Shown here piece by piece: positions 1 to 5,331 of a DNA stretch of 5,576 nt. The stretch is from Bacteroidota bacterium. Its GTDB lineage: Bacteria > Bacteroidota > Ignavibacteria > Ignavibacteriales > Ignavibacteriaceae. Positions within the stretch are counted from its first letter, which is position 1; the number at the start of each line of letters is the position of its first letter. The stretch is taken from contig JAJYSI010000254.1 of NCBI GenBank assembly GCA_021793635.1, forward strand, positions 1-5,576, given 5' to 3'. The notes under the pieces were generated by a model, which worked only from the letters and a program-made list of their open reading frames with translations, was not told the origin of the DNA and searched no databases. The position numbers and the translations under genes were made by a program.

Positions 1-1039
1 TGCTTGACTTCAGCTTTTTAATTTGTTCGGTTGGTGAAATAGAAAATGAATTCGGATAGATAAAGTGAGATAAAGAATCTAAAAATTTTCTATACAAGAT
101 TTTGCTTCCGGCAATAAATCTTGATTTTATAAGCATCTGCCTTTCCCAATCTTCACCGCGGCTTTCATAGTAAGATAAATATTCGTCAAACGCACCGCAC
201 AAGGGTGAGTTCCTTCCGTCAGGTCGAAGCCTAAAGTCAACTCTATAAATGTAGCCTGCCCCCGTAATTGAAGAGGCGCTTTCGATGAAAAGGAAAATCG
301 CTTCAATTAACAATTCACTATAATATTTTCTCCCGTTGATTAAAGAGTTCTTATCGTAAAAAACTATCAAATCAATATCGGAACTGTAGTTTAGCTCGTT
401 GCCTCCGAGCTTCCCTAATGCGAAGAGACAATATTTTTGTTTAACTTTTCTCAGGTTATTCCGCGATAATATTTCATTATAACAGAGAGAAAATAACTCA
501 GCGCTAATTACCCTGGCAAGTGTGGATAATTCTTCTGTCACGTCAATTAAGCTTGAGATGCCCAAAATATCCTTTGTCCCAATCCGCAAAATTTCTTTTC
601 GCTTTATAAATCTTAATGCATTTAACTTTGCCGGAAATGTATTGTAAGATTGAAGTGATTGATTTATCTCTTTTGCAAACGTTGTTTCTTTTAACTTTGA
701 ATTCAAATTTGCAGGATTTAATATCCGGTAAAAATATTCCGGGTTACGGACTATAATATCAGTAAGGTAGTTGCTGTTTACGGAGATGGCTAATAGCGTA
801 TCGATGTAATTAGGGTATTTGAGGCATTCTAAAAGAAAGGTTACTTTGTCGTAAAGTGAAGAAATAATTCTTAACAAGTTAGATTCGGAAGAAAAACTAA
901 AGTAGTAAGATGTAATTTTTTCTTCTACTAGAGACATAACTTTCTCAAAGTCCACGGTCGAAAGATAGCCGGCAGTTTGTGTTGCAAGTTTTTCCACGAA
1001 TTCTTCAGAAAGCGTATATTTGGTGATGCCTTTTACCAC
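1..1039 (-). CDS. glnE: GlnE, N-terminal part (glutamine synthetase adenylyltransferase / deadenylylase)
   Basis: GlnE adds AMP to, and removes it from, a tyrosine of glutamine synthetase, and so tunes nitrogen assimilation in the cytoplasm. The frame read from the minus strand is open for 346 codons and leaves the window at position 1, so the 3' part is missing. A nucleotidyltransferase signature GKLGGNELNYSSDID lies at residues 209-223, with the metal-binding D221 and D223. It is followed by RVDFRLRPDG (266-275) and then ESRGEDWERQMLIKSRFIAG. These match the N-terminal, AMP-removing half of the family; full-length GlnE is about 950 residues and has a second, adenylylating copy that would lie outside the window. 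The residues before 209 are mostly helical in character. No ATG lies near the 5' end. An in-frame TAA at 1046-1048 limits the start, and GTG at 1037-1039 is the best choice, without a visible Shine-Dalgarno site. The first in-frame ATG is residue 35 (position 937), a less likely alternative. Family assignment is firm; the exact start is not. Confidence 0.93.
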   Translation of the reverse strand, partial: MVKGITKYTLSEEFVEKLATQTAGYLSTVDFEKVMSLVEEKITSYYFSFSSESNLLRIISSLYDKVTFLLECLKYPNYIDTLLAISVNSNYLTDIIVRNPEYFYRILNPANLNSKLKETTFAKEINQSLQSYNTFPAKLNALRFIKRKEILRIGTKDILGISSLIDVTEELSTLARVISAELFSLCYNEILSRNNLRKVKQKYCLFALGKLGGNELNYSSDIDLIVFYDKNSLINGRKYYSELLIEAIFLFIESASSITGAGYIYRVDFRLRPDGRNSPLCGAFDEYLSYYESRGEDWERQMLIKSRFIAGSKILYRKFLDSLSHFIYPNSFSISPTEQIKKLKSS

Positions 1040-1174
1040 AGTTATTTAATTTTTATTTTTATTAAATTAAAAGTAATATTTAACGATAATAATTAGAATA
1101 GATAATATTATTTTTTTACTTAAATATTAGTATAAAAGTCTATAGATAATTGAATTTTTACAGGAATTCGTAAT
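1040..1174. other. AT-rich divergent intergenic region
   Basis: This spacer separates glnE (leftward) from the lipoprotein gene (rightward) and must hold the promoter of at least the rightward gene. It is extremely rich in A and T, with runs such as TTTTTTT near 1111. Several TATAAT-like hexamers can be found, for example TATAAA at 1131 and GATAAT at 1145. None is paired with a convincing -35 element at a normal distance, so I do not call a specific promoter. I see no hairpin or repeated operator-like sequence. Confidence 0.6.
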
Positions 1175-1630
1175 ATGAAAATTTCAGCCTTAATTTTAAT
1201 AGCTTATTCCCTTAGCTTTATTTCATGTGCCTCGAATGTTTCTAAGAATAAATCTATTCAAGACAAGTTTGTTATTCCTAAAACAATATCAAATGCCCCG
1301 GCGGCAATACAGGTTAATCAATCTACAGTAACGGCAGTTGTAACTTCAATAAATATCAAGAACAAGGAAGATTTTCAAATAAAGGCAAATATACTAAAAG
1401 TCGAAAACACGCCTGCTTTCCACAGTATGGCAATCGAAGGTGCGGACTACAATTTAACTCCAAGTTTTCAACTTGATGATAATAAACAAATTATGCCCAC
1501 ACCAAAAAATGCAGGATTGTTGGGCTTAGCAAAATTAAAAGCCGGTGATACTTTTAAGGCAGTAATATTTTATACTCAACTTAAAGGATGGTTTATTGGT
1601 AGTGTCCTTAGCGCCCCGGCTCCTAAGTAA
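1175..1630 (+). CDS. Small predicted lipoprotein of unknown function
   Basis: A 151-residue protein that I do not recognise. The first 17 residues (M-K-I, then a hydrophobic stretch) form a signal peptide ending in L-S-F-I-S-C. Cys18 fits a somewhat relaxed lipobox, so export and lipid anchoring in the envelope are likely. Residues 19-45 look like a polar linker. Residues about 50-145 alternate hydrophobic and polar residues in a way that suggests a small beta-rich domain, with the segment KAGDTFKAVIFYTQLKGWFIGSV (starting near 122) as a pair of strands. That pattern resembles OB-like or other small beta-barrel domains, but this is only an impression. The ATG at 1175 is supported by AGGA at 1162-1165, nine bases upstream, and the signal peptide begins exactly there. 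The gene diverges from glnE. It lies 128 bp upstream of the T9SS propeller gene on the same strand with no obvious terminator between, so co-transcription is possible. No catalytic motif is visible. Confidence 0.8.
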   Translation: MKISALILIAYSLSFISCASNVSKNKSIQDKFVIPKTISNAPAAIQVNQSTVTAVVTSINIKNKEDFQIKANILKVENTPAFHSMAIEGADYNLTPSFQLDDNKQIMPTPKNAGLLGLAKLKAGDTFKAVIFYTQLKGWFIGSVLSAPAPK

Positions 1631-1758
1631 TTCACATTATGATAAGTAGGAGGAATGGAATGGTGGAGTAATGGAGGAGTGGAGGAGTGGAGGAGCCACT
1701 ATTCCAACTTGCCTGAAAACGGGACATTAGATTTTTAACACATAAAATTAGGACTAAC
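1631..1758 (+). other. Intergenic leader of the propeller gene, purine-rich
   Basis: The spacer between the lipoprotein and the propeller gene. Its first half is the purine-rich octamer array annotated separately. Its second half (1696-1758) is ordinary AT-rich sequence ending in AGGA at 1750-1753, five bases before the ATG, a plausible ribosome binding site. I find neither an intrinsic terminator for the upstream gene nor a convincing promoter for the downstream one. Confidence 0.6.
1647..1694 (+). repeat. 8-bp tandem repeat array, TGGA type (upstream copy)
   Basis: Six successive 8-bp units: TAGGAGGA, ATGGAATG, GTGGAGTA, ATGGAGGA, GTGGAGGA, GTGGAGGA. The common core is TGGA followed by purine-rich positions. 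The plus strand carries eleven GG doublets between 1649 and 1693. An array with the same 8-bp period and core, in the opposite orientation, lies at 4664-4711, on the other side of the propeller gene. The unit length is not a multiple of three, so the array is open in several frames and generates spurious short reading frames with an 8-residue period. Confidence 0.8.
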
Positions 1759-4365
1759 ATGACTAAAAGGATTCTACATATTGCTTTCCCACTTGCTGCA
1801 TTAGTAATAGCGTTTTTACTTTTCACTCACACCAATAACAAACAGCAGAGTGAAAACGACGAAGGTTCAAACGGCAACATAAAAGATAATGAGGAACTTG
1901 AAACCGGCTATGCTGCTGAAGCCGCAAAATGGTATTATGACCAGCGTGCATTCCCTCTCGGCTATATTCCTAATGATTGGAGGAATAAAGCTTATAAACA
2001 TATTGCCTCTTTTAATCAGCCTAATGCAATGGCTAAAACAACTCAATCTTTAACCTGGACATCATTAGGTCCCGGAAATATCGGCGGCAGAGTCAGAGCA
2101 ATTGTAGTCAGTCCAACAGATTCCAATATCGTTTACATCGGTTCAGTAAGCGGCGGTATTTGGAAGACTACTGATGGAGGCAGTTCCTGGTTTGCTCTTG
2201 ACGACCAAATGGCTAACCTTGCTGTTTGCTCTATGGTTATAGATCCTAAAAATCCTAATATTATTTATGCAGGAACCGGGGAGGGTTTTAATAATTATGA
2301 CGCTTTGCAAGGAGCAGGTATTTTTAAAACTACCGACGCAGGAAGTACATGGTCCCAACTTCCTTCTACTAACAATACTAATTTTAATTTTGTGAATAGA
2401 CTTGCGATTGATAGCACAAACGGCGCTCTTTATGCGGCTACGCTTTACGGCTTATTCGAATCAACCAACGGCGGCGATTCTTTTACTAACCCCATTCCCT
2501 CTAAATACGGGCAGACAGGAAATATGGGCAGTTGCGCAGATGTTGTAATTAGCTATACAAGCCCCACAACCATATTCGCTTCTTTTGGATTGTTTCTACA
2601 GTCTCAAATTTGGCGAAGTAACGATGGAGGAAAGACCTTCCAATTTAACTATCAGAAATTAGCAAACGGCAGAATAGAACTTGCCTCATCTCCTTCAGAC
2701 CCTTTAACCGTTTATGCTTCATTTATGAATCTTAATTCTAACGAGATTGATTCCTTGTGTGTTACTAATGACGGGGGTAATACATGGATTACTAAAATGG
2801 TTCCCGGCCCAAACTCCGAAGGAACGATTTCTTACACAGCTAATCAAGGTTGGTACAATAATGCTATGACTGTTGATCCGGATAATGCCGCTACTATATA
2901 CGTAGCAGGAATTGATACATGGAAATCCTTAAACTATGGAATAATTTGGACTCAAATATCAAATGCCTATGCCTCACAGAGTTCGCTGCCCAGCGTTCAT
3001 GCGGATATTCATACATTAGTTTTTGCTCCTTCGAATCATAATATAATATATCTTGGCTGCGATGGCGGTATATATAAATCTACTGATAGAGGTAAAACTT
3101 GGAACAGTATGAATAACAATTTAGCAATTACCCAATTCTACTCCGGCGCTGTTGCTCCCACAGGAGCTACTTATTACGGAGGAGCACAGGATAATTATAC
3201 ACTTATGTCCTCTAATGGTCAATGGCGTAAAATTATGGGAGGAGACGGCGGTGATGTAAATGTTGACTTTTCTAATCCCAATAATGTCTATGTGGAACGT
3301 CCAAATTTCACTTTTCTAAAGTCTATAAAGGCGGGAATTGGCTTTAGCTATGCCCAAACAGGAATTCCTATTAATTCAAGTAGTCATGAAACTACAGATA
3401 GGACATTGTTCATTACTCCCGTTTCGATGGATCCGAACAATTCACAAATACTTGTTGCCGGTACTTATAAAATCTACAGAACCATCAACGGCGCAGGAAA
3501 TTGGACTTCAATAAGCCCTGATTTATCGGGTGATGGCTACAGTTATGTTTCTGCCGTGACTGTGGCAAAAGGAAATTCAAATATTATTTATGCTGCTTAT
3601 ACTAACGGAAAAATTTGGATAACACAACAAGCGGATTCCATTTGGACTGAAATTGACCAGGTAAGCAGCAATGGAACTCCACGAGCCTGGTGCACAAGTT
3701 TAACTACAAACCCTACTACAGATGACGGAACAGTCTACGCAACTTATTCAGGTTATCTTGCAAGTGACAAAGTATTCAAATCAACAAATTATGGGCAAAC
3801 CTGGACGAATGTTTCTGGTAATTTGCCAAACATTCCAGTTCAATGTTTAGTCGTTAATCCTAATAGCCTTCAAAATTTAATTATCGGTACAGACCTTGGC
3901 ATTTTTACTTCCTTTGATGGCGGGGCAAGCTGGACACAGGATAATAGCGGACTTGCCAACGTTGCAGTATTTGATTTAGATTACCGTGTAAGTGACAATA
4001 CAATTTTTGCAGCCACTCACGGTAGAGGAATGTTCTCTGCGCCGCTTACAATTACGGGAGTTCAGAATACTAATTCAAATATCCCAACTACTTTTCATGT
4101 ATTTCAAAATTATCCTAATCCGTTTAATCCATCCACGATAATTCAATATTCACTTCCGCAAGCAAACAAAGTAAAGATTGTCGTTTACGATATTAGCGGA
4201 AAGGAAATTGCCTTACTTGCGGACAATTTCCAGAACGCCGGCACATACAACGTTACATGGACAGGTAAGAATAATAGCGGTCAACAAGTAGCCAGCGGAA
4301 TTTATTTCTATACAGTACAAGCCGGCAATTTTTCTCAAACTAATAAAATGGTTTTGCTAAAATAA
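1759..4365 (+). CDS. Secreted beta-propeller (BNR/Asp-box, sortilin-like) protein with T9SS type A sorting domain
   Basis: An 868-residue exported protein. Residues 1-22 (Lys3-Arg4, then a hydrophobic run) are a signal peptide. Residues 23-95 form a polar linker with the AKWYYDQRAFP stretch often seen in this protein type. Residues about 98-760 hold ten Asp-box-like turns of the S/T-x-D/N-x-G-x-x-W/F kind. Each starts near residue 137, 191, 235, 287, 336, 390, 441, 575, 675 or 718, as in TTDGGSSW (137-144), STDRGKTW (441-448) and SFDGGASW (718-725). Such boxes mark propeller blades, and their number and length suggest two propellers in tandem. GGAQDNYT and GGDGGD between them are also typical. 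Residues about 778-868 are a C-terminal sorting domain: QNYPNPFNPSTIIQYSLP, then VYDISGKEIALL, ASGIYFYTVQAG and the end KMVLLK. This domain directs passage through the outer membrane by the type IX system and is then usually cleaved. No sialidase-type active site is evident, so an adhesive or binding role is more likely than catalysis; this is inference. AGGA lies five bases before the ATG. Confidence 0.95.
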   Translation: MTKRILHIAFPLAALVIAFLLFTHTNNKQQSENDEGSNGNIKDNEELETGYAAEAAKWYYDQRAFPLGYIPNDWRNKAYKHIASFNQPNAMAKTTQSLTWTSLGPGNIGGRVRAIVVSPTDSNIVYIGSVSGGIWKTTDGGSSWFALDDQMANLAVCSMVIDPKNPNIIYAGTGEGFNNYDALQGAGIFKTTDAGSTWSQLPSTNNTNFNFVNRLAIDSTNGALYAATLYGLFESTNGGDSFTNPIPSKYGQTGNMGSCADVVISYTSPTTIFASFGLFLQSQIWRSNDGGKTFQFNYQKLANGRIELASSPSDPLTVYASFMNLNSNEIDSLCVTNDGGNTWITKMVPGPNSEGTISYTANQGWYNNAMTVDPDNAATIYVAGIDTWKSLNYGIIWTQISNAYASQSSLPSVHADIHTLVFAPSNHNIIYLGCDGGIYKSTDRGKTWNSMNNNLAITQFYSGAVAPTGATYYGGAQDNYTLMSSNGQWRKIMGGDGGDVNVDFSNPNNVYVERPNFTFLKSIKAGIGFSYAQTGIPINSSSHETTDRTLFITPVSMDPNNSQILVAGTYKIYRTINGAGNWTSISPDLSGDGYSYVSAVTVAKGNSNIIYAAYTNGKIWITQQADSIWTEIDQVSSNGTPRAWCTSLTTNPTTDDGTVYATYSGYLASDKVFKSTNYGQTWTNVSGNLPNIPVQCLVVNPNSLQNLIIGTDLGIFTSFDGGASWTQDNSGLANVAVFDLDYRVSDNTIFAATHGRGMFSAPLTITGVQNTNSNIPTTFHVFQNYPNPFNPSTIIQYSLPQANKVKIVVYDISGKEIALLADNFQNAGTYNVTWTGKNNSGQQVASGIYFYTVQAGNFSQTNKMVLLK

Positions 4366-4386
4366 AATGAGCTGTTGAGGATTAAA

Positions 4387-4504
4387 GGAGAAATCCCATG
4401 TATAGCTCGGGTGCACGAATTGAACATGGGATTTCTCCCTTTGGTCGAAATGACATTTTGGAGTTGTGCAACAGTCTCGGTAGGTAGACTCCTTCGATAT
4501 GACA
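4387..4504 (+). repeat. Interspersed hairpin repeat, copy A
   Basis: This copy starts 21 bp after the propeller stop codon. It opens with a perfect 14-bp inverted repeat, GGAGAAATCCCATG (4387-4400) against CATGGGATTTCTCC (4425-4438), around a 24-base loop. It continues with CCTTTGGTCGAAATGACA (4438-4455) and a conserved tail holding GGAGTTGTGCAACAGTCTC, ending in ATATGACA. Compared with copy B it differs by three substitutions and one indel over 118 bases. The stem is not followed by a T-run, so it is unlikely to be an intrinsic terminator, but it could protect the 3' end of the propeller mRNA. The core matches an extragenic repeat type common in Bacteroidota-related genomes, an identification made from memory. 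Confidence 0.85.
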
Positions 4505-4515
4505 GAAAAAATAAT

Positions 4516-4549
4516 TGTCATTTCGACGACCAAAGGGAGGAGAAATCCC
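4516..4549 (-). repeat. Inverted copy of the repeat core with two trinucleotide duplications
   Basis: Read on the minus strand this is the same core as 4428-4455 (GGGATTTCTCC through CGAAATGACA), but 34 bases long instead of 28. The six extra bases are two in-place triplet duplications, GACGAC at 4525-4530 and GAGGAG at 4537-4542 on the plus strand. It overlaps the first stem arm of copy B, so it acts as the extended left arm of that copy's hairpin (4516-4552 against 4576-4606). Copy A lacks this extension beyond about 4384. Confidence 0.75.
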
Positions 4550-4655
4550 ATGTATAGCCCGGTGCACGAATTGAACATGGGATTTCTCCCTTCGGTCGAA
4601 ATGACATTTTGGAGTTGTGCAACAGTCTCGGTAGGTAGGCTCCTTCGATATGACA
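4539..4655 (+). repeat. Interspersed hairpin repeat, copy B
   Basis: The second direct copy, about 152 bp downstream of copy A, with the same 14-bp perfect arms (4539-4552 and 4576-4589), a 23-base loop and the same tail to ATATGACA. It has CCCGG in the loop where copy A has CTCGGG, TTCGG where A has TTTGG, and GGCTCC where A has GACTCC. The hairpin can be extended outward through the inverted core at 4516, giving a long imperfect palindrome. The near identity of A and B suggests a local duplication or two recent insertions of the same element. Confidence 0.85.
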
Positions 4656-4663
4656 CACTGGAC

Positions 4664-4711
4664 CACTCCAATACTCCAATATTCCATCACTCCATTATTC
4701 CAACATTCCAC
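4664..4711 (-). repeat. 8-bp tandem repeat array, TGGA type (downstream, inverted copy)
   Basis: On the minus strand six exact 8-bp units follow one another: GTGGAATG, TTGGAATA, ATGGAGTG, ATGGAATA, TTGGAGTA, TTGGAGTG. A seventh, degenerate unit lies at 4712-4719 (plus strand CCCTCCCC). The consensus is N-TGGA-R-T-R. The same period and core occur on the plus strand at 1647-1694, so the two arrays lie inverted around the propeller gene. The array abuts hairpin repeat copy B. Confidence 0.85.
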
Positions 4712-4741
4712 CCCTCCCCTTCTTTCCCCAATAAATTTTTC

Positions 4742-4770
4742 TTGACATCATTCATTAAATTTTATAATTT
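4742..4770 (+). promoter_or_regulatory. Putative greA promoter
   Basis: TTGACA at 4742-4747 is followed by TATAAT at 4763-4768. Both hexamers are perfect sigma70-type matches, but the 15-base spacer is short. Shifting the -10 to TAATTT (4765-4770) gives 17 bases. The same DNA also reads as CTTG, 20 bases, TAATTTTC, close to the Bacteroidota pattern TTTG...TAnnTTTG. Transcription would start near 4775-4778, exactly at the 5' base of the downstream hairpin. It is the only promoter-like sequence I find before greA. Confidence 0.5.
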
Positions 4771-4774
4771 TCGC

Positions 4775-4809
4775 TTGCCACTGCTAAAAGAGCGGTGGCA
4801 ATTTTTTTT
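4775..4809 (+). terminator. Intrinsic terminator-like hairpin in front of greA
   Basis: A 10-bp stem, TTGCCACTGC (4775-4784) with GCGGTGGCAA (4792-4801), closes a 7-base loop TAAAAGA and contains one G-U pair. It is followed directly by eight T residues (4802-4809). The T-run exists only on the plus strand, so it would act on rightward transcription. It could end read-through from the propeller gene and the repeats, or act as an attenuator or a 5' stabilising hairpin in the greA leader. It lies 30 bp before the greA ATG. Confidence 0.75.
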
Positions 4810-4839
4810 AAACCTAATTAAACAACTTGAGTTAACGAT

Positions 4840-5316
4840 ATGTCCGATGCAAATTTTGTTTATTTGACTAAGGAACGGCTCGTAGAGCTGGAAAAAGAAC
4901 TTCAGGATATGAAGAATGGGGGAAGAAAGTCCATTGCTGCTAAAATTGCTGAAGCAAGGGCTCATGGAGATCTTTCCGAAAATGCAGAATATGATGCCGC
5001 CAAGGAGGAACAGGGACTCTTCGAGCTTCGAATAAGCAAGCTTGAAAGTGTACTTTCTAGAGCAAGGGTTATTGATGTTTCTCAGTTTGCAGCAGACGAA
5101 GTGCATATATTATCCGTTGTAACTGTAAAAAATTTGAGTAATCAAAAAACCTTTGAATACATGCTGGTCTCTCCGGAAGAAGCAGATTTTCAAGCAGGGA
5201 AGATTTCTATAACCTCACCTGTTGGACACGGGCTTCTTGGGAAAAGATCAGGAGATAAAGCCAAAATAAAAGCTCCTGCCGGAATATTAGACTTTGAAAT
5301 ATTATCAATAAAATAA
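4840..5316 (+). CDS. greA: Transcription elongation factor GreA
   Basis: GreA enters the secondary channel of RNA polymerase and stimulates cleavage of the RNA 3' end in backtracked complexes, rescuing arrested elongation. The protein has 158 residues, the same as the E. coli protein. Residues 1-78 form the antiparallel coiled coil. Its tip carries the signature ARAHGDLSENAEYDAAKEEQ (39-58), including the acidic D44 and E47 that correspond to the catalytic-tip D41 and E44 of E. coli GreA. Residues about 82-158 form the FKBP-like domain that docks on polymerase, with SPVGHGLLGKRSGDK as the typical late motif. The acidic tip separates it from non-cleaving Gre-like inhibitors. No Shine-Dalgarno sequence precedes the ATG, but no other start fits the family's N-terminus. 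A hairpin with T8 tract sits in the leader, which suggests attenuation. ribD follows 15 bp later in the same reading frame, so the two are probably co-transcribed. Confidence 0.98.
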   Translation: MSDANFVYLTKERLVELEKELQDMKNGGRKSIAAKIAEARAHGDLSENAEYDAAKEEQGLFELRISKLESVLSRARVIDVSQFAADEVHILSVVTVKNLSNQKTFEYMLVSPEEADFQAGKISITSPVGHGLLGKRSGDKAKIKAPAGILDFEILSIK

Positions 5317-5331
5317 CTGCCATTTAATCTG

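Larger units (their letters stand above)
4366..4839. other. Repeat-rich non-coding region between the propeller gene and greA
   Basis: This 474-bp stretch has no credible gene. In order it holds repeat copy A (4387-4504), an inverted copy of the repeat core (4516-4549), repeat copy B (4539-4655), an octamer array (4664-4711), a pyrimidine-rich tail to about 4730, a promoter-like pair of hexamers (4742-4768), a hairpin with T8 tract (4775-4809) and a short AT-rich leader to the greA ATG. Reading frames found here on both strands are produced by the repeats: their protein versions (REKSH, FDRREKS, STEGRNP) are known by-products of this kind of DNA. Confidence 0.85.

Noticed and set aside
901..937. 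ATG at 937 as the glnE start
   Set aside because: It would remove 34 residues that continue the same helical, family-like N-terminus. GTG at 1039 keeps them and directly follows the upstream stop, though the ATG cannot be fully excluded.
1632..1826. 64-codon open frame on the minus strand
   Set aside because: It crosses the octamer array and the start of the propeller gene. Its hydrophobic part is the antisense of the propeller's signal peptide, and it has no family features.
2143..2358. 71-codon minus-strand open frame within the propeller gene
   Set aside because: It is an antisense shadow of the Asp-box repeats; the plus-strand frame is clearly the coding one.
1759..4365. Assignment of the propeller protein as a sialidase or glycosyl hydrolase
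   Set aside because: Asp-boxes are structural blade motifs found in many propellers. I see no FRIP motif or arginine triad arrangement that would support sialidase activity.
4387..4655. CRISPR-like array or new insertion sequence
   Set aside because: There are only two ~118-bp copies with nearly identical content between the arms, no variable spacers, and no transposase gene in the window.
4357..4867. Open frames on both strands over the repeats (4357-4671 minus, 4382-4711 minus, 4375-4557 plus, 4499-4867 plus)
   Set aside because: All are translations of the hairpin repeats and the octamer array in different frames (REKSH, FDRREKS, EYWSIGV type peptides). The same DNA is open on both strands, the peptides repeat with the DNA, and one runs into greA out of frame.
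4762..5106. 114-codon minus-strand open frame over greA
   Set aside because: It is antisense to the conserved GreA coiled coil, runs through the promoter and hairpin region, and has no recognisable domain.
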